From Clostridia bacterium (GTDB lineage Bacteria; Bacillota; Clostridia; Peptostreptococcales; Anaerovoracaceae): a DNA stretch of 30,548 nucleotides. The stretch covers positions 1 through 30,548 of the forward strand of contig CAAFTW010000009.1 of assembly GCA_900766045.1 (NCBI GenBank). The letters are read 5' to 3'. Every line of letters begins with the position of its first letter. The first letter of the stretch is position 1. Below are positions 30,425-30,548 of the stretch, piece by piece. Both the position numbers and the translations under genes were made by a program. The notes below the pieces were generated by a model. That model did not search any database. It was given only the letters and a program-made list of their open reading frames with translations, and was not told where the DNA came from.

Positions 30425-30548
30425 ATAAAAAATAAAATCAAAAAAAGTTAAAAATAGTGTTGACAAAGTCCGCATCAGGCGGTAAGATATAGAAGTTCGC
30501 TCGAGAGAGCGGGCGCGAACATAGAAAACTGCATAGACAGGAAATGCA
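30425..30548 (+). promoter_or_regulatory. Strong rRNA-operon-type promoter and leader
   Basis: An A/T-rich UP-like stretch (30425-30456) precedes TTGACA (30460-30465) and TAAGAT (30483-30488), spaced by 17 bp. The transcript starts with a GTTCGC/GCGAAC hairpin (30495-30520), then GAACATAGAAAACTGCATAG. GAACxTxGAAAACT-type leaders are typical just upstream of 16S rRNA in Firmicutes. The 16S gene itself would lie beyond the right edge; a tRNA operon is the alternative. Confidence 0.7.

Noticed and set aside
29896..30441. Leftward frame of 181 codons at the right edge
   Set aside because: It overlaps the better supported small membrane protein on the other strand, has an Arg/Pro-rich random-looking translation and no ribosome site.

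Overview
The window looks like chromosomal DNA of a Gram-positive anaerobe of the Clostridia (Eubacteriales or Lachnospiraceae-like). Evidence is the strong AAGGAGG-type ribosome sites, occasional TTG/GTG starts, a TPP riboswitch with an intrinsic terminator, several CDP-polyol phosphotransferases typical of teichoic-acid-like polymers, a FolD/FchA pair and a clostridial-style rRNA promoter at the right edge. GC content is visibly moderate to high, with more AT-rich islands around the surface-protein gene. The genus cannot be fixed from the sequence alone.

Layout. (1) 1-158: the end of an insertion sequence. (2) 201-6505: a nickel-pincer cofactor (NPN) module. larE-larB-larC run leftward; a fused nickel ECF component (MN type), a CbiQ-like T component and a CbiO-like ATPase run rightward from a dyad-rich divergent promoter region. 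larA and larD are not in the window. A ketopantoate-reductase-family gene (6661-7599) follows. (3) 7650-10815: a TPP-riboswitch-controlled operon for import of thiamine or its pyrimidine precursor (thiamine-binding protein, ThiX, ThiY, ThiZ). (4) 11037-20597, all leftward and ending at its own terminator: an eight-gene cluster for a pentitol- or polyol-phosphate wall polymer. It has an acyltransferase/phosphotransferase fusion, an MDR polyol-phosphate dehydrogenase, an RPE/AlsE-type epimerase, two further CDP-polyol phosphotransferases, two IspD/TarI-type cytidylyltransferases and an extended SDR. (5) 20968-25364, rightward: an AI-2E family membrane protein, the cyclohydrolase-family protein FchA, FolD, and a threonine-synthase homologue. 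(6) 25816-27168: a MATE exporter behind a structured leader. (7) 27637-29367, leftward: a secreted beta-helix / coiled-coil / Fn3-like surface protein. (8) 30160-30548: a small membrane protein and then a strong rRNA-operon-type promoter and leader.

How the parts fit. The lar genes and the nickel ECF genes supply nickel and build and charge the NPN cofactor for a LarA-family racemase or epimerase encoded elsewhere. The polyol cluster reads as a complete path from a ketose phosphate: epimerise, reduce, activate with CTP, polymerise, and probably O-acylate. FolD lacks the residues needed for cyclohydrolase chemistry and sits next to FchA, which would supply that step.

The most unusual items are the full-length threonine-synthase homologue that has lost its PLP lysine and phosphate-binding loop (23883-25364), the acyltransferase-phosphotransferase fusion with its two-cytidylyltransferase cluster, the duplicated His-rich insert in LarC, and the FolD/FchA division of labour.
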